Assembly (NCBI RefSeq): GCF_023715535.1
Contig: NZ_JAMBOI010000003.1
Span: forward strand, 310,001 to 374,000
Source: Sporosarcina luteola
Lineage (GTDB): Bacteria; Bacillota; Bacilli; Bacillales_A; Planococcaceae
DNA length: 64,000 nt
Direction of reading: 5' to 3'
The notes beneath the pieces were generated by a model. That model did no database searches. It was given only the letters and a program-made list of their open reading frames with translations, and was not told where the DNA came from. Every line of letters begins with the position of its first letter. The first letter of the stretch is position 1. Positions 1 to 8,535 of the stretch are shown here, piece after piece. The translations under genes were made by a program, and so were the position numbers.

Positions 1-771
1 TACCCGTTTCAATTCCTGCTGAAGTCTCCATTGATTCACCCCGAGAAAACGGCAATGCACCGCATTTCCCGCGAGTCTGGTCACGCCCGCCCTCAATCCG
101 TCGCCGACATTCATCGCTTCATGGATCGCCCGCAGATCGATTTCATCGGCCTTTTCCGAAACGAGCCAAATAGAGCCGACATACAATGCATCTTCAAGTA
201 AACCAAGTCCATTGAGATGCAGATTGTCCGGGACGAAACGGAGGCTGTCGAAAGCGAGCAGCTCCTCTTCGACGTAAATCTTCATCATTGATTTCAATGA
301 AGAGAAATCGAATACTTCACCGCGCATCTCGCGGCCGGGTGCGATGATTTCACCCCAAAGCAATGTGGCGCCCTTCTTAAGATGAATCGTCGTTTCCATA
401 AGAAATTTGGAGTCCGCGAATGGGATGATCACTTCCGGCATCCATTCGAGGCGCGATTCTTCCTCCAGCTCCACGTCAATCGATTGGACGCACGTTTCGC
501 CCGTATGCGACCGGTACACTTTCAACGCCGATTGCTGGATGATCCTCGCTTTACTTCCCGGCAATAGGCGGATCGTTATATCATTGCGATCTCCCGCCAC
601 CATGCCGCCCGACGATTCCATCACAAACACCGTCGCCGTCGGATCACTGCCTTCGTACAGCTCGCGGCTCGCCTTTAAAGGAGGCTGCTGAAATACATGC
701 GGCATCCGTGTATAGCCTCTTCTCGGCTCAAACACCATATCCAGTTTGCCGTTATGGTGCCTCCGTGTCAC
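1..771 (-). CDS. ureD: Urease accessory protein UreD (3' end outside window)
   Basis: UreD (UreH in some species) works with UreF and UreG to load nickel into apo-urease in the cytoplasm. The frame is open from a GTG at 771 to the window edge, giving 257 residues. The family is usually about 270-280 residues, so only a short C-terminal piece is missing. The stretch ESSGGMVAGD (about residues 52-61) is typical of the family. The GTG lies one base after the ureG stop, which fits translational coupling at the end of a ureABCEFGD order. Identity is secure from sequence and context. The exact C-terminus cannot be seen. Confidence 0.93.
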   Translation of the reverse strand, partial: MTRRHHNGKLDMVFEPRRGYTRMPHVFQQPPLKASRELYEGSDPTATVFVMESSGGMVAGDRNDITIRLLPGSKARIIQQSALKVYRSHTGETCVQSIDVELEEESRLEWMPEVIIPFADSKFLMETTIHLKKGATLLWGEIIAPGREMRGEVFDFSSLKSMMKIYVEEELLAFDSLRFVPDNLHLNGLGLLEDALYVGSIWLVSEKADEIDLRAIHEAMNVGDGLRAGVTRLAGNAVHCRFLGVNQWRLQQELKRV

Positions 772-772
772 T

Positions 773-1399
773 TTACTCACCACTCGCTGTTCCCGCGCCT
801 TCTAATAGCATATTCCGTTTAATCCAATTGACGATCTGGTCGACATTTTTCCGTGTCCGGACGTCCGCTAAGACATAAGGGCGGCCGCCTCTCATCTTCT
901 TCACGTCGCTCTCGTACAGTTCAAGGTCAACGCCGACATGCGGGGCAAGGTCCGTTTTATTGACCAATAAAAGATCCGATCTTGTCAACGCCGGGCCGCC
1001 TTTTCTCGGAATATCCTGTCCTTCCGCAACGTCGATGACGTAGATATATCCATCTACAAGTTCAGGGCTGAACGTAGCCGACAGGTTATCCCCGCCGCTC
1101 TCGACGAAAACGATGTCAAGATCTTGGAAACGTTCCTTCAATTCATCAATTGCTGCGAAATTCATGGAAGCATCTTCACGGATTGCCGTATGCGGGCATC
1201 CGCCAGTCTCCACACCAAGAATCCTGTCTTCACCCAACACGCCATGATTCATCAGGAATTGAGCATCCTCGCGTGTGTATATATCATTCGTAATAACTGC
1301 AACGTTATAGTCCTCATGCATCGCACGGGTCAATGCGTCGACGAGCGATGTTTTGCCCGACCCGACGGGACCCCCGATGCCAATACGTACTGGTTTCAT
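773..1399 (-). CDS. ureG: Urease accessory GTPase UreG
   Basis: UreG is a SIMIBI-class GTPase whose GTP hydrolysis drives nickel delivery to urease. The 208-residue product has the P-loop GGPVGSGKT (residues 9-17), the metal-binding CPH motif (68-70) and an NKTD guanine-specificity motif near residue 145. Length and motifs match complete UreG proteins. The ATG is preceded by a strong AGGAGG site. The gene follows ureF after 18 bases and nearly touches ureD, as in other Bacillales urease operons. Confidence 0.97.
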   Translation of the reverse strand: MKPVRIGIGGPVGSGKTSLVDALTRAMHEDYNVAVITNDIYTREDAQFLMNHGVLGEDRILGVETGGCPHTAIREDASMNFAAIDELKERFQDLDIVFVESGGDNLSATFSPELVDGYIYVIDVAEGQDIPRKGGPALTRSDLLLVNKTDLAPHVGVDLELYESDVKKMRGGRPYVLADVRTRKNVDQIVNWIKRNMLLEGAGTASGE

Positions 1400-1417
1400 A
1401 TATAGAAACGCCTCCTG

Positions 1418-2158
1418 TCATGAAATGAATAATCTAGAATGTAAATATTCGTGCTTCATCGATGCAAGCTCGATGCCTAGCGCATTATTGCTAATATCCG
1501 CTTCCGTCAAACCGGCGACGATCCCGGCAGCCGCAACCGCCTCTTCCGCCAACAGATGCACCGCCTGCACACCTGTGTTTTGACCGAATGGCACTGCGCG
1601 TACTGCATTTGTGACAATCCCGTTCACCGATGAGAATAAATACGAAAGGACCGCATAATGCGCATCCATATTATTGACGGCGCAATAAATGCCATAAAGA
1701 ATCGCATAATGGCCTTTGATTTCATTCGCCGCAATCCGATTTTTCCACTCGTCGAAAAAAGCATCCTCGACGAGCGGTGAAACCGTTTTGATGAACTGCC
1801 TGCCCAAATTGACGCTTGCATCCCTGGACTCCTTAGCGAGCTTGATAGCGCCGCAAAGGTTTTCCAAATGCAGAAGCCGATCGACGTCCCGGCCCTTTGC
1901 AGCCTTATGCGCCTCCTGAATGAGGATCGCATCGCCATATACGAGATTCTGAAAGAGGAAAGTCGTACAAAAAGCGATCAGCTCTTCCTTAGTCCGGATT
2001 GTATCCTCCTGGATATACGTCTCCATCCCGTAGGATTGCGTATATGTGCCGATCGGGAATGCCGAATCATGGATTTGGAGAAGTCTCAGAAACTGTATAT
2101 CAGTGGGAATGGCCACGGTATTTGAAAGGTTGCTTGAATCGTCGTTCGGTCGTTTCAT
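1418..2158 (-). CDS. ureF: Urease accessory protein UreF
   Basis: UreF is the all-helical accessory protein that bridges UreD and UreG in the urease activation complex. I chose the ATG at 2158 (246 residues) because a GAGGTG site lies about 10 bases upstream. The frame is open further upstream to 2221, but that extension has no family character. The conserved start of the domain reads LLQIHDSAFPIGTYTQSYGMET, with an interior DSAFPIG signature. The gene overlaps the end of ureE by 59 bases, an unusually long overlap. A GTG at 2113 is possible but lacks a ribosome binding site. Confidence 0.92.
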   Translation of the reverse strand: MKRPNDDSSNLSNTVAIPTDIQFLRLLQIHDSAFPIGTYTQSYGMETYIQEDTIRTKEELIAFCTTFLFQNLVYGDAILIQEAHKAAKGRDVDRLLHLENLCGAIKLAKESRDASVNLGRQFIKTVSPLVEDAFFDEWKNRIAANEIKGHYAILYGIYCAVNNMDAHYAVLSYLFSSVNGIVTNAVRAVPFGQNTGVQAVHLLAEEAVAAAGIVAGLTEADISNNALGIELASMKHEYLHSRLFIS

Positions 2159-2546
2159 AGTCCACACCCACCTCATCCAATAATGGCGCCAACGTGTGAT
2201 CTGCGCGGACGACAATTTCATCTTTTTCGATCAGTGCTGGAGTATGGCGGTTGCCAAGCTCAAATGCGGCCTTGCCCATTTCGACTATATCCTTCGGTCG
2301 GATGACGATGACCTGTTCCATTTTCGTCCGGATTGCGATGGCGCGATTGTCGTCTTCAAATAATAGATCGCCGTATTTCAAGGGCTCTTCCTGGTTGATG
2401 CGCAATGCGACATCTGTGCCTTCTGTCGTTTCCGTCCGCAGAATACGCTTGCTCAGTTCTTCCCATTCAAGTTCGACCCACTCGATGCGCTTTCCTGGAA
2501 TTTCTTCTGTATCACCGATATTGCCTATGATTTTTTCAATTAGCAT
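2100..2546 (-). CDS. ureE: Urease accessory nickel chaperone UreE
   Basis: UreE is a dimeric nickel chaperone that supplies Ni(II) to the UreDFG complex. The product is 148 residues, with an N-terminal peptide-binding-like domain and a C-terminal ferredoxin-like metal-binding domain. The short histidine tail ends RGHSH. It lacks the long poly-His tail of Klebsiella UreE, as is usual in Bacillus-type proteins. The ATG has a good AAGGAG site 8 bases upstream. It lies 34 bases after ureC, and its 3' end overlaps ureF. Confidence 0.95.
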   Translation of the reverse strand: MLIEKIIGNIGDTEEIPGKRIEWVELEWEELSKRILRTETTEGTDVALRINQEEPLKYGDLLFEDDNRAIAIRTKMEQVIVIRPKDIVEMGKAAFELGNRHTPALIEKDEIVVRADHTLAPLLDEVGVDYETTERRFKQPFKYRGHSH

Positions 2547-2580
2547 CTTGCATTCTCCTTCTTTTCAAAGACTTACCAAT

Positions 2581-4296
2581 TCAGAATAAGAAGTATCTCT
2601 GTGCCATAGGTAGGACGTCAACTGGTTCGCATGTGGCGAGTTCCCCGTTAATTTTCACTTCGTATGTCTCCGGATCTACGTCGATCACAGGCATTTCGCT
2701 ATTATGCTTCATGTCCGCTTTTGACACATTACGGCAATTTTTAACCGTTCCGATCATCTTCTTCAGCCCGAGTTCTTCCGGAAGACCTTCCTCCACAGCG
2801 ATTTTCGGCAAGAATGTCATTGAGGAGTTTTGCGGACCTTGTCCATGGTAGCCGTACATCCGGCGGCCCATGAACGGCTGCGGCGTCGGAATCGAAGCAT
2901 TCGGATCACCTGTCGCTGCGTAAACAGCGATGCCGCCTTTTATGACAACTGACGCTTTGATGCCAAAAAATGCTGGTTCCCATAAAACGATATCCGCCAA
3001 TTTCCCATCCTCAATCGAACCGACTTCATGGGAAATCCCTTGGGCGATCGCAGGGTTGATCGTATATTTTGAAATATAGCGCTTGACGCGATAGTTATCA
3101 TTGTCTTTCTCTTCGTCCTGCGGGAGCGGACCTCGTTGTTTCTTCATCTTATCCGCCGTCTGCCACGTCCGGATCGCCACTTCCCCGACCCGGCCCATCG
3201 CCTGGGAGTCGGATGACATGATGCTCAGAATCCCCTCATCCTGCATAATATCCTCAGCAGCAATCGTTTCCGGACGGATGCGTGAATCCGCAAAAGCGAC
3301 ATCTTCCGCCACGTCGCGCTTCAAATGGTGGCACACCATGAGCATGTCCATATGCTCATCGATCGTATTGACTGTAAACGGCTTCGTCGGATTCGTCGAT
3401 GCCGGCAAGACATTCGGTAGTGACGCCATTTTCAACTGGTCAGGCGCATGGCCTCCGCCAGCTCCTTCAGTATGGAATACGTGGATGACACGTCCATTGA
3501 TTGCATCGATCGTATCCTCGACGAATCCCGCCTCATTCAACGTATCAGAGTGCAATGCGATCTGAACGTCATATTCATCTGCCACCGTTAAGCTTTGGTC
3601 CAATGCAGACGGAGTCGCTCCCCAGTCCTCATGGATTTTCAATCCGATTGCGCCCGCGCGGATCTGTTCAACAAGCGGTGCAGGAAACGCAGCGCTTCCC
3701 TTTCCGAAGATACCGATATTTAACGGAATGTCTTCAATCTGCTGAAGCATCCGATGCAAATGCCATTTCCCCGGTGTCACCGTCGTTGCAGTAGAACCTG
3801 ACGCAGGACCTGTCCCACCGCCGATGAATGTTGTCGTCCCTGCGTTCAATGCGACTTCCACCTGTTCTGGACTGATGAGGTGGATATGCGTGTCGATTGC
3901 ACCCGCTGTCGCAATCAACCCTTCTCCTCCATATACCTCAGTGCCGACACCGATGATCATGCCTTGATCGACACCGTCCATCGTATTCGGATTCCCCGCC
4001 TTACCGATCCCGGCGATCCTTCCGTTCCTGATCCCGATATCCGCTTTCACGATTCCCGTATGATCAATGATTGTCGCATTCGTAATTACCGTATCCAATA
4101 CCCCATCTTCGGAAGTCTTTTCACCGTTCTGCCCCATCGACACGCGAAGGGACTTCCCGCCTCCAAAAATACCTTCGTCTCCGTAGGTTGTATAGTCTTT
4201 TTCAATTTCAATCCATAAATCGGTATCCGCTAAACGGACCTTGTCACCCACAGTCGGGCCGAACATCCTTGCATACTGTTCATGTGAAATTCTCAC
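2581..4296 (-). CDS. ureC: Urease subunit alpha (catalytic)
   Basis: This is the catalytic subunit of nickel urease, which hydrolyses urea to ammonia and carbamate. The 571-residue product has the usual length. It shows the amidohydrolase HIH pair (about 137-139), the carbamylated lysine in GLKIHEDWG (about 220), later histidine ligands in ALHSDT and [10 protein letters not shown], the flap motif [13 protein letters not shown] with its catalytic histidine, and the aspartate ligand in SSDSQAMGR (about 363). The start is a GTG directly after the ureB stop, with AAAGGAG about 9 bases upstream. All expected catalytic residues are present, so the enzyme should be active. Confidence 0.98.
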   Translation of the reverse strand: MRISHEQYARMFGPTVGDKVRLADTDLWIEIEKDYTTYGDEGIFGGGKSLRVSMGQNGEKTSEDGVLDTVITNATIIDHTGIVKADIGIRNGRIAGIGKAGNPNTMDGVDQGMIIGVGTEVYGGEGLIATAGAIDTHIHLISPEQVEVALNAGTTTFIGGGTGPASGSTATTVTPGKWHLHRMLQQIEDIPLNIGIFGKGSAAFPAPLVEQIRAGAIGLKIHEDWGATPSALDQSLTVADEYDVQIALHSDTLNEAGFVEDTIDAINGRVIHVFHTEGAGGGHAPDQLKMASLPNVLPASTNPTKPFTVNTIDEHMDMLMVCHHLKRDVAEDVAFADSRIRPETIAAEDIMQDEGILSIMSSDSQAMGRVGEVAIRTWQTADKMKKQRGPLPQDEEKDNDNYRVKRYISKYTINPAIAQGISHEVGSIEDGKLADIVLWEPAFFGIKASVVIKGGIAVYAATGDPNASIPTPQPFMGRRMYGYHGQGPQNSSMTFLPKIAVEEGLPEELGLKKMIGTVKNCRNVSKADMKHNSEMPVIDVDPETYEVKINGELATCEPVDVLPMAQRYFLF

Positions 4297-4662
4297 TTAA
4301 CTGTCAGCTCCTTTAAATCCGCCATCCGACGCCTTCTCAACGATTTCATCCTTCTTATGAGTGGAACCTTCCGTCAACTTATTCAACCCGAACACATGGC
4401 GCCTTCCGCCAAACTCGACGAGCTCCACTTCCTTCTCCTCGCCCGGCTCAAAACGCACCGCAGTCCCGGAAGGAATATTCAAATGCATGCCGACCGCCTG
4501 TTCACGATCGAACTCAAGAAACTTATTCACCTCAATGAAATGGAAATGAGACCCGACTTGAATCGGACGGTCGCCTGTATTTGCGACCTTCACCGTCTTC
4601 GTATCACGCCCCACATTAATTTCAATCCATCCTTCAGCAGCTTTGATCTCTCCTGGTTTCAA
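4297..4662 (-). CDS. ureB: Urease subunit beta
   Basis: This is the small non-catalytic beta subunit of urease, 121 residues, part of the (UreABC)3 trimer. The start is PGEI, then the conserved [13 protein letters not shown] segment and the C-terminal [16 protein letters not shown] region are present. The initiation codon is TTG at 4662, with AAGGGGGT about 8 bases upstream; no ATG is available near the N-terminus. Its TAA stop is followed at once by the GTG of ureC, so the two are probably translationally coupled. Confidence 0.96.
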   Translation of the reverse strand: MKPGEIKAAEGWIEINVGRDTKTVKVANTGDRPIQVGSHFHFIEVNKFLEFDREQAVGMHLNIPSGTAVRFEPGEEKEVELVEFGGRRHVFGLNKLTEGSTHKKDEIVEKASDGGFKGADS

Positions 4663-4680
4663 AAGAAAAACCCCCTTCTG

Positions 4681-4983
4681 TTATTGAATTGGGTGATGCA
4701 CAGTGACCAATTTCGTCCCATCCGGGAACGTACACTCGATCTGCACATCCTTCACCATATCACCGACGCCTTCCATCACATCGTCCACCGTCAGCAGCTG
4801 CTTGCCTTCACTCATCAACTGCCCAACGGACTTTCCGTCACGCGCACCTTCCATAATAAAATGACAAATAAAAGCAACAGCCTCGGGATAATTCAACTTC
4901 ACCCCGCGCTCCTTACGCTTGATGGCAAGCTCTCCAGCCATATGCAACATTAGTTTTTCCTGTTCAACTGGTGATAACCTCAA
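4681..4983 (-). CDS. ureA: Urease subunit gamma
   Basis: This is the 100-residue gamma subunit of urease and the first gene of the operon. The protein begins [14 protein letters not shown] and contains the family segment [20 protein letters not shown]. The start codon is TTG at 4983, preceded by GGGGGTG 7 bases away. No ATG lies upstream in frame. A promoter at 5181-5209 and a leader of about 190 nt precede it. With ureB (TTG) and ureC (GTG), all three structural genes avoid ATG. Confidence 0.96.
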   Translation of the reverse strand: MRLSPVEQEKLMLHMAGELAIKRKERGVKLNYPEAVAFICHFIMEGARDGKSVGQLMSEGKQLLTVDDVMEGVGDMVKDVQIECTFPDGTKLVTVHHPIQ

Positions 4984-5174
4984 CGAAAAACACCCCCGAA
5001 TTTTTAATCAGACATTTTAGACAACTGTAGACAGTATTCTACTCCGTCCACCTATCCTATTCAATTTTTTTGATTTCTTGTGTCTTGCAAGAGTATGCAA
5101 TAAAGGGCAGTCTTGCCCGATTGATTGGAACCTGGCACGATGCAGGCCGAAAGAGGTAATTGAGGAGTTACAAC
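4984..5174 (-). ncRNA. Urease operon 5' leader with three hairpins
   Basis: Between the predicted transcription start and ureA lies a leader of about 190 nt. On the minus strand it can form three consecutive hairpins: CCTG/CAGG extended by two inner pairs (5131-5146), GGGCA/TGCCC around an AGAC loop (5105-5118) and TTGCA/TGCAA around a 6-nt loop (5085-5100). None is followed by a clear U-run, so this is not an obvious attenuator. I could not match it to guanidine, NiCo, glnA or other leaders I know. Whether it is a regulatory RNA is inference. Confidence 0.35.
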
Positions 5175-5180
5175 GATACT

Positions 5181-5209
5181 ATTATAAGATAACCGAATTT
5201 CATTGGCAA
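5181..5209 (-). promoter_or_regulatory. Sigma-A-type promoter of the urease operon
   Basis: On the minus strand TTGCCA (5209-5204) and a perfect TATAAT (5186-5181) are separated by exactly 17 bases. Transcription would start near 5174 and read through the leader into ureA. No TnrA or CodY box was convincing nearby. Confidence 0.7.
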
Positions 5210-5310
5210 CTTTAACGGAAACCGGAACTTTTTTCTAGGGAATCGCGTCGTTAGCGGCGGATACCCCATACTGACACCCGCGAAGCAAACCTAATCGGCT
5301 GACCGGACAA

Positions 5311-5425
5311 GTTTTGCGCGAATCGAGGCTAGTTATGCGCGGTTTCGAGGGGGTTTTGCGCGAATTGAGGCTACTTATGCGCGATTTTCAGCAGGTTATG
5401 CTCATTTCGGGACCTTTGACACACA
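5311..5425 (+). repeat. Array R1: 4 x 21-bp units (core TTATGCGCG) plus closing unit
   Basis: Units begin at 5311, 5332, 5353 and 5374, exactly 21 bp apart. They read GTTTTGCGCG or GTTATGCGCG followed by about 11 variable bases. A closing unit at 5395 changes to GTTATGCTCATTTCGGGACC and runs into TTTGACAC. This closing unit resembles those of arrays R3-R6 although the core here differs. The array fills the gap between the ykfD terminator and the urease promoter. No gene is seen here. Confidence 0.85.
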
Positions 5426-5452
5426 TATAACCCCCCAAGAAATTTCCTTAAC

Positions 5453-5483
5453 CAAAAAAGCCGCCCCGATTTATCAGGACGAC
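5453..5483 (-). terminator. Terminator of the dpp-ykf operon
   Basis: On the minus strand GTCGTCC pairs with GGGCGGC (allowing two G-U pairs) and is followed by six T residues. The stem contains the ykfD stop codon, so the terminator overlaps the gene end. Confidence 0.7.
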
Positions 5484-6487
5484 CCCACTGGAATCTTCAC
5501 CGCATCCGACCGCTTCATCACTTCCTCGTCATGCAAGTGGCAGGCAACGAAATGCCCTTCCTCCTTTTCAAGCCATTTCGGTTTCAGCTCCCCGCAGACC
5601 GGCATCGCGTACGGACAGCGTGTCCGGAAAACGCAGCCGGACGGCGGGTTGATCGGGCTCGGCAGCTCGCCTTTCAAAAGGATCCGTTCGCGGGATTCCT
5701 CAATGTCGGGATCCGGAATCGGAATCGCCGACAGCAGCGCTTCCGTATATGGATGCAACGGCTTATCATACAGCTGCGTACTCGTCGTAAGCTCGACCAT
5801 ATGCCCCAAATACATGACACCGATCCGGTTGGAAATGTATTTGACCATTGACAGATCATGGGCGATGAATAAATACGTCAATCCCTTCTCACGTTGCAGC
5901 CGCTGAAGCAGTTTGACAACTTGCGCCTGCACCGACACGTCAAGCGCAGAAATCGGCTCATCCGCAATAATGAATTCCGGATCGAGCGCAAGCGACCGGG
6001 CAATCCCGATACGCTGCCGTTGACCACCGGAAAACTCATGGGGATAGCGGTTCGCATGATCCCGGTTCAAGCCGACGTCTTCAAGCAATTCATTCACACG
6101 TGCCCGCATTTCCGCCTGTGACTTGTACATTCCATGTATCTGCATCGGCTCGGCAATGATTTCATAAACAGTCGAACGTGGATTCAACGAGGCGTACGGA
6201 TCCTGGAAAATCATCTGCATTTTCTTCAGGAAGCGCTGGCGTTCGTTATCGGTCATCGTATGGACGCTGCGTCCTTCATAAAAAACTTCGCCGTCCGTTT
6301 TATTGTACAGGCCAAGAATCGTCCGTCCCGCAGTCGATTTGCCGCAGCCCGATTCCCCGACAAGCCCGAATGTCTCCCCTCTGAAAATGTCGAAGCTGAT
6401 GCCGTCGACCGCCTTCAGCTTCAACCCTTTACCCACGTCAAAATGGCGTTTCAAGTCCTGTACGGATAAAATCACATCTCCAGCCAT
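5474..6487 (-). CDS. ykfD: Dipeptide ABC transporter ATPase (YkfD/DppF type)
   Basis: This ATPase of the peptide/nickel family (337 residues) couples ATP hydrolysis to peptide import on the cytoplasmic face. It has Walker [10 protein letters not shown] (about 44-52), signature [15 protein letters not shown], Walker B FIIADEPISALD and a C-terminal oligopeptide-transporter domain with a cysteine cluster (GCVFRTRCPYAMPVC). In B. subtilis ykfD is the last gene of the ykfABCD group behind dppABCDE, and the order is the same here. It probably serves as the second ATPase partner of DppD. An ATG follows ykfC directly. Confidence 0.9.
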   Translation of the reverse strand: MAGDVILSVQDLKRHFDVGKGLKLKAVDGISFDIFRGETFGLVGESGCGKSTAGRTILGLYNKTDGEVFYEGRSVHTMTDNERQRFLKKMQMIFQDPYASLNPRSTVYEIIAEPMQIHGMYKSQAEMRARVNELLEDVGLNRDHANRYPHEFSGGQRQRIGIARSLALDPEFIIADEPISALDVSVQAQVVKLLQRLQREKGLTYLFIAHDLSMVKYISNRIGVMYLGHMVELTTSTQLYDKPLHPYTEALLSAIPIPDPDIEESRERILLKGELPSPINPPSGCVFRTRCPYAMPVCGELKPKWLEKEEGHFVACHLHDEEVMKRSDAVKIPVGSS

Positions 6488-7432
6488 TCAATTTCCCCCT
6501 TCATCGTTGCCGTAACGGCGGACTGCGCACAAATCCCGTTCCAACTTCGAACCTGCAAGTTTCAATAGCTCGATCGATTGCCCCGTCGATGGAGAATGCA
6601 GAAGCAGCCCGTTTCCATAAAAGAATCCGACGTGCCTGACATTGCCTTTCCCTTCATCATTCGCGAAGAACAGCAGATCGCCCTTTTCCCACCGCTCCGG
6701 TTTATCCACCGGCACTTCCTCGCCGCTTTTCGCTTGATCGCCGGCATCCCGTGGGATGATATGCCCGCAAGCCTTCAGCATATTGTACGTGAAGCCCGAA
6801 CAGTCAAAGCCGTACGAAGACATGCCGCCCCAGAAATACGGAAGATCCAAATAGGCAAGTCCCTCTTCGACGGCGGCTGCCGCATTCCGCTTTTTGAATG
6901 TATGGACAGATGCCGCCCGCACAATATCAGCTTTCAGGACCAATGCCTCTCCGTCCGGCGTTTCCACATGGAAATGGTCGTCGCTTTCATCGGTCAAAGG
7001 TAAAATCGTATTGAACGGCACAATCATGAGCGGCGTCCCGTCCGGTTTCCATAATTGCGCTTTCGCGACCGCCACTCTCACAAATCCACCAGCTTCCGCC
7101 AACGGAGTCGCCTTCTTCAATTGACGGAGCGGCACCCAGCCCGGATAGCCCCGTTCGTCTTTCTTCGATGGCTGCCATACCGCAATCACCTTCGCCCATT
7201 CGCCCTCGATTTCGTCGACGATTACCGGTTCGCCGTATAACAGTTGCGTTTGCACCCGGTTACCATTGCAAAGATCGAGCCGCTCTTCATACGCAAGCTT
7301 CTCCAGCCATTTATTCAGTTGAAGCGGATTGGATACCCCGTCCGCATCCATCCCCCGCGCTGATTCCGGCGAAGTCCATACCGTCGCGACCGGCACTGCG
7401 CACACATACATATTCACTGTCAACTCCGTCAT
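6488..7432 (-). CDS. ykfC: NlpC/P60 gamma-D-glutamyl-diamino acid endopeptidase YkfC
   Basis: This C40-family cysteine peptidase cleaves the gamma-D-Glu to diamino-acid bond of murein peptides. The product has 314 residues: two bacterial SH3-like regions (about 1-170) and a C-terminal NlpC/P60 domain with catalytic Cys211 (FDCSGF), His267 (RHVGFF) and third polar residue His279 (LLHSP). No signal peptide is seen, so it should act on imported peptides in the cytoplasm, as described for YkfC. It overlaps the ykfB stop by 4 bases (ATGA), which indicates coupling. Confidence 0.92.
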   Translation of the reverse strand: MTELTVNMYVCAVPVATVWTSPESARGMDADGVSNPLQLNKWLEKLAYEERLDLCNGNRVQTQLLYGEPVIVDEIEGEWAKVIAVWQPSKKDERGYPGWVPLRQLKKATPLAEAGGFVRVAVAKAQLWKPDGTPLMIVPFNTILPLTDESDDHFHVETPDGEALVLKADIVRAASVHTFKKRNAAAAVEEGLAYLDLPYFWGGMSSYGFDCSGFTYNMLKACGHIIPRDAGDQAKSGEEVPVDKPERWEKGDLLFFANDEGKGNVRHVGFFYGNGLLLHSPSTGQSIELLKLAGSKLERDLCAVRRYGNDEGGN

Positions 7433-8535
7433 TGTCCTGCCCCCTTCCCAATCAGTCCCATTCCCTTCTGATCCAATCCGAGCCCAGGTCCTTCAGGCAT
7501 TCGGATGACCCTTCCAGCATAAACGATCCCGCCTGCGACAATATCCTCCGCAAGCATTAGCGGCGCATCGAAATCGCATCTCGTAATGTTCGGCTGACTC
7601 GCTGCAAAATGGGCTGCCGCCGTAATCCCGAGCTTCGTCTCAATCATGCTGCCGACCATGCATTCGACACCATATGTCTCTGCCAATGCATTGATCTTCA
7701 GCGCCTCATGGATGCCGCCTGATTTCATAAGTTTGATATTGATCAAATCCGCCGCCCGCCGCTCCAACACACGGAGTGCATCTCTCGCGGAAAACACGCT
7801 CTCATCCGCCATGATCGGCGTGATCGTATGATTCGTCACGTACTGGAGCCCATCGATATCATCTGCAGGCACCGGTTGCTCAATCAATTCGATGTCGAGC
7901 CCCGCGTCTTCCATCTTGCCGATTGCAAAGACAGCCTCTTTCGGCTTCCACCCTTGGTTCGCATCGAGACGGATTTTCGGTCCTTCCCCGACCCGTTCCC
8001 GGATTGCTCGGATCCTCTCGATATCGTCGGTAATCTCCCCGATCCCGACTTTCACTTTCAACACATTGAAACCGTCCGCAATATACCGTTCCGCGTCATC
8101 CGCCATTTCTGCGGCGTCATTGACACTGACCGTGAAGTCGGTTTCAATTTCACTTCTGTAACCGCCGAGCAATTGATAAAGCGGCATTCCGGCCAACTGG
8201 CCAAGCAGATCATGGATGGCCATATCGACAGCGGCCTTCGCACTTGTATTGCGGACGATTGACCGTTTCAGCAGGCGGAAGACCTCCTCGCGATTCCGTA
8301 AATCCTTCCCTAGCAAAAGTGGAGCAATGACCTCTTCAATCGTGTATGTAATGCTTCCAAGTGAATCGCCCGTGATGACGTGGGTCGGGGGTGCTTCCCC
8401 CCAACCGATTCGTCCGTCTTCACAGGTCACTTTCACGTAGATCGCATAGGCCGTCGTCACCGTTCGCAACGCCGTTTTAAACGGCTTTGTCAGCGCCACT
8501 GCGACAGGAATTATTTCGACTGAACGGATGCGCAT
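7429..8535 (-). CDS. ykfB: L-Ala-D/L-Glu epimerase YkfB
   Basis: This enolase-superfamily enzyme interconverts L-Ala-D-Glu and L-Ala-L-Glu, so that murein dipeptides can be used by ordinary peptidases. The 368-residue protein keeps the B. subtilis enzyme's catalytic set at the same positions: Lys160 and Lys162 (LKVKVG), metal ligands Asp191, Glu219 and Asp244, and Lys268 (NIKLMKSGG). Identical numbering makes the specificity call firm. Its ATG directly follows the ykfA stop, and its TGA overlaps the ykfC start. Confidence 0.95.
   Translation of the reverse strand: MRIRSVEIIPVAVALTKPFKTALRTVTTAYAIYVKVTCEDGRIGWGEAPPTHVITGDSLGSITYTIEEVIAPLLLGKDLRNREEVFRLLKRSIVRNTSAKAAVDMAIHDLLGQLAGMPLYQLLGGYRSEIETDFTVSVNDAAEMADDAERYIADGFNVLKVKVGIGEITDDIERIRAIRERVGEGPKIRLDANQGWKPKEAVFAIGKMEDAGLDIELIEQPVPADDIDGLQYVTNHTITPIMADESVFSARDALRVLERRAADLINIKLMKSGGIHEALKINALAETYGVECMVGSMIETKLGITAAAHFAASQPNITRCDFDAPLMLAEDIVAGGIVYAGRVIRMPEGPGLGLDQKGMGLIGKGAGQ

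Noticed and set aside
1..771. Plus-strand frames at the left edge as genes
   Set aside because: They are the reverse of ureD, whose minus-strand frame is open throughout and clearly homologous to UreD.
4984..5174. Guanidine-I (ykkC), guanidine-II or NiCo riboswitch in the urease leader
   Set aside because: The conserved blocks of these RNAs, such as paired ACGR loops for guanidine-II, are absent. The hairpins are kept as an unassigned structure.
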